Made by a program: the position numbers and the translations under genes. The notes below the pieces were generated by a model, which was not told the DNA's origin, did not search any database, and worked only from the letters and a program-made list of their open reading frames with translations. Source: an uncultured Flavobacteriaceae bacterium (GTDB lineage: Bacteria > Bacteroidota > Bacteroidia > Flavobacteriales > Flavobacteriaceae). From it: a DNA stretch of 64,000 nt. Below, piece by piece: positions 62,783 to 64,000 of the stretch; positions within the stretch are counted from its first letter, which is position 1, and each line of letters starts with the position of its first letter. The stretch covers positions 496,001 to 560,000 of the forward strand of contig CANMSI010000003.1 in assembly GCA_947500575.1 (NCBI GenBank), in the 5' to 3' direction.

Positions 62783-64000
62783 ATGAAGAAGCTATTGTTA
62801 TCATCTATAGCGTTTGTTTTTTTACTCGCGAGTTGTGGGTCTAAAACAAAAGGAGAACTAGTCGGAGCCCAAGGTAAAAAATGGTATCCGGAAAAACCGT
62901 ATGGAATGGAGCTTATCCCAAGAGGCTCATACATAATGGGTAAGAGTGAAGAAGATCAGGCACAGGTTCTCAATGCGCCAACTAAAACTGTAACCGTTCG
63001 TTCATTCTATATGGATGATACGGAAATCACAAACAGTGAGTACCGTCAATTTGTGGAGTGGGTGAAAGATTCTATTACAAGAACAAAACTGGCCATCCTT
63101 GCGGATGAGTTAGGTCTTGGTCCTGATGATGGAGGAATTGGTGATTTTGCATTTAAGGATGCAGATACGACCAAAGCCACTGCTTATGACAAGTACATGT
63201 TAGATAATTATTCTGGCATGGGAGAAACTGGTTATGAGGGTAGAGCCTTAAACACAGATGAAGATTTAATTTGGGATGTTTCAGATTACCCAGATGAGTA
63301 CTACACAGAAATTATGGTAGATTCTATTTACCTACCAGAAGAAGAATCATACAACGGACAACGCACCATCGATGTTAGGAAGTTGAAATACAAATACAGC
63401 TGGATGGATATTCAGGCTGCAGCTCGTTCAAAAACTGGAAGCAGAAAAGATTTCATTCGTCAAGAGCAATTAGAAATTTATCCAGATACAACAGTTTGGA
63501 TTAGAGATTTTGAATACTCTTACAATGAACCAATGCACAATGATTATTTTTGGCACGATGCGTATAGTGATTATCCAGTAGTGGGTGTATCATGGGCGCA
63601 AGCGAAAGCATTCTGTAATTGGAGAACTAAATTTAAGAATGACGATCAGAAAGAGAAAGGGAAGCAATTTGTAAATCAATTTAGATTGCCAACAGAAGCT
63701 GAATGGGAATACGCTGCAAGAGGTGGTATCGAAAGTGGTACATATCCTTGGGGTGGTCCTTATGTAATTAGTGACACGGGTTGTTTTATGGCAAACTTTA
63801 AACCACAACGTGGAGACTATGCTGCAGATGCTGCTTTATATACCGTAGAAGCCAAGTCGTATGAGCCTAATGATTTTAACTTATACAATATGGCTGGTAA
63901 TGTAGCGGAGTGGACCAACTCTAGTTACGATCCAAGTTCGTATGATTATGTATCTACGATGAACCCGAATGGAGGCGATGGCGATAACGCTAGAAAAGTA
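62783..64000 (+). CDS. gldK: Gliding motility / type IX secretion lipoprotein GldK, 5' part
   Basis: The frame is open from the ATG at 62783 to the window end (406 codons, no stop). Lipobox LLASC (Cys18). A formylglycine-generating-enzyme-like (sulfatase-modifying factor) domain follows: MELIPRGSYIMGKSEED, the TEITNSEYRQFVEW motif, VVGVSWAQAKAFCNWR, RLPTEAEWEYAARGG and NMAGNVAEWT. This is the GldK architecture, the ring-forming partner of GldN in the type IX secretion motor. It usually heads gldKLMN, which would lie beyond the right edge. The upstream gap of 116 bases is AT-rich. Confidence 0.93.
   Translation, partial: MKKLLLSSIAFVFLLASCGSKTKGELVGAQGKKWYPEKPYGMELIPRGSYIMGKSEEDQAQVLNAPTKTVTVRSFYMDDTEITNSEYRQFVEWVKDSITRTKLAILADELGLGPDDGGIGDFAFKDADTTKATAYDKYMLDNYSGMGETGYEGRALNTDEDLIWDVSDYPDEYYTEIMVDSIYLPEEESYNGQRTIDVRKLKYKYSWMDIQAAARSKTGSRKDFIRQEQLEIYPDTTVWIRDFEYSYNEPMHNDYFWHDAYSDYPVVGVSWAQAKAFCNWRTKFKNDDQKEKGKQFVNQFRLPTEAEWEYAARGGIESGTYPWGGPYVISDTGCFMANFKPQRGDYAADAALYTVEAKSYEPNDFNLYNMAGNVAEWTNSSYDPSSYDYVSTMNPNGGDGDNARKV

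Overview
The window is low-GC chromosomal DNA from a member of the Bacteroidota, almost certainly a flavobacterium of the family Flavobacteriaceae and probably marine. The evidence is the gene content and order (gldK beside topA; coaX-lptC-hemolysin-PpiD; miaB-sigma54 activator-lptE-secG-groESL; mreBCD-PBP2-rodA; surE-lpxB-NlpC-comEC), many lipoproteins with short Bacteroidota signal peptides, and promoters of the TTG-N17-23-TAnnTTTG type. There is no rRNA operon, phage, insertion sequence or CRISPR array. Genes are dense; the only stretch over 300 bases without a clear gene is about 8864-9192.

Layout. 1-837: 3'-truncated DUF547 lipoprotein. 998-3932 (-): four-gene unit (rhodanese, TIGR04282 glycosyltransferase-like protein, purine nucleoside phosphorylase, ArsM-type methyltransferase) that looks like part of an arsenosugar pathway. 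4045-5610: surface GH32 fructosidase. 5673-8392 (-): DUF1572, methylthioribose-kinase-like kinase and exported ADP-ribosylglycohydrolase. 8473-8863: two very small membrane proteins. 9193-11830: two-subunit exported molybdenum hydroxylase. 11881-11953: tRNA-Phe. 12125-19829: pantothenate kinase, outer membrane protein, TPR protein, LptC, small membrane protein, CBS-domain membrane protein and PpiD foldase. 19885-22139 (-): GYDIA-type GHMP kinase and HMG-CoA reductase. 22304-26008: dipeptidyl peptidase IV and peptide transporter. 26019-30860 (-): ComEC, NlpC/P60, LpxB, small membrane protein, SurE. 31060-34115: Prc protease and NUC1 nuclease. 34148-39762 (-): rod-shape operon. 39818-41924 (-): PurH and a GAF-type methionine sulfoxide reductase. 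42068-45599 (+): five-gene metal and thiol cluster (HYC_CC_PP protein, barrel, double HMA protein, NHL lipoprotein, HMA-MauE fusion). 45577-50478 (-): two tandem large MG2/plug proteins. 50575-57411 (-): GroEL/ES, SecG, TPR protein, LptE, sigma-54 activator, MiaB. 57635-64000 (+): LVIVD lipoprotein, topoisomerase I, degenerate arginase-fold protein and the 5' part of gldK.

Most of the window is conserved flavobacterial core. The best candidates for less-described biology are the partial arsenosugar-like cluster, the HYC/HMA/NHL/MauE cluster at 42.0-45.6 kb, the arginase-fold protein beside gldK that has lost half of its metal ligands, and the ADP-ribosylglycohydrolase/sugar-kinase operon. Assignments rest on reading motifs in the translated sequence; no database search was run.
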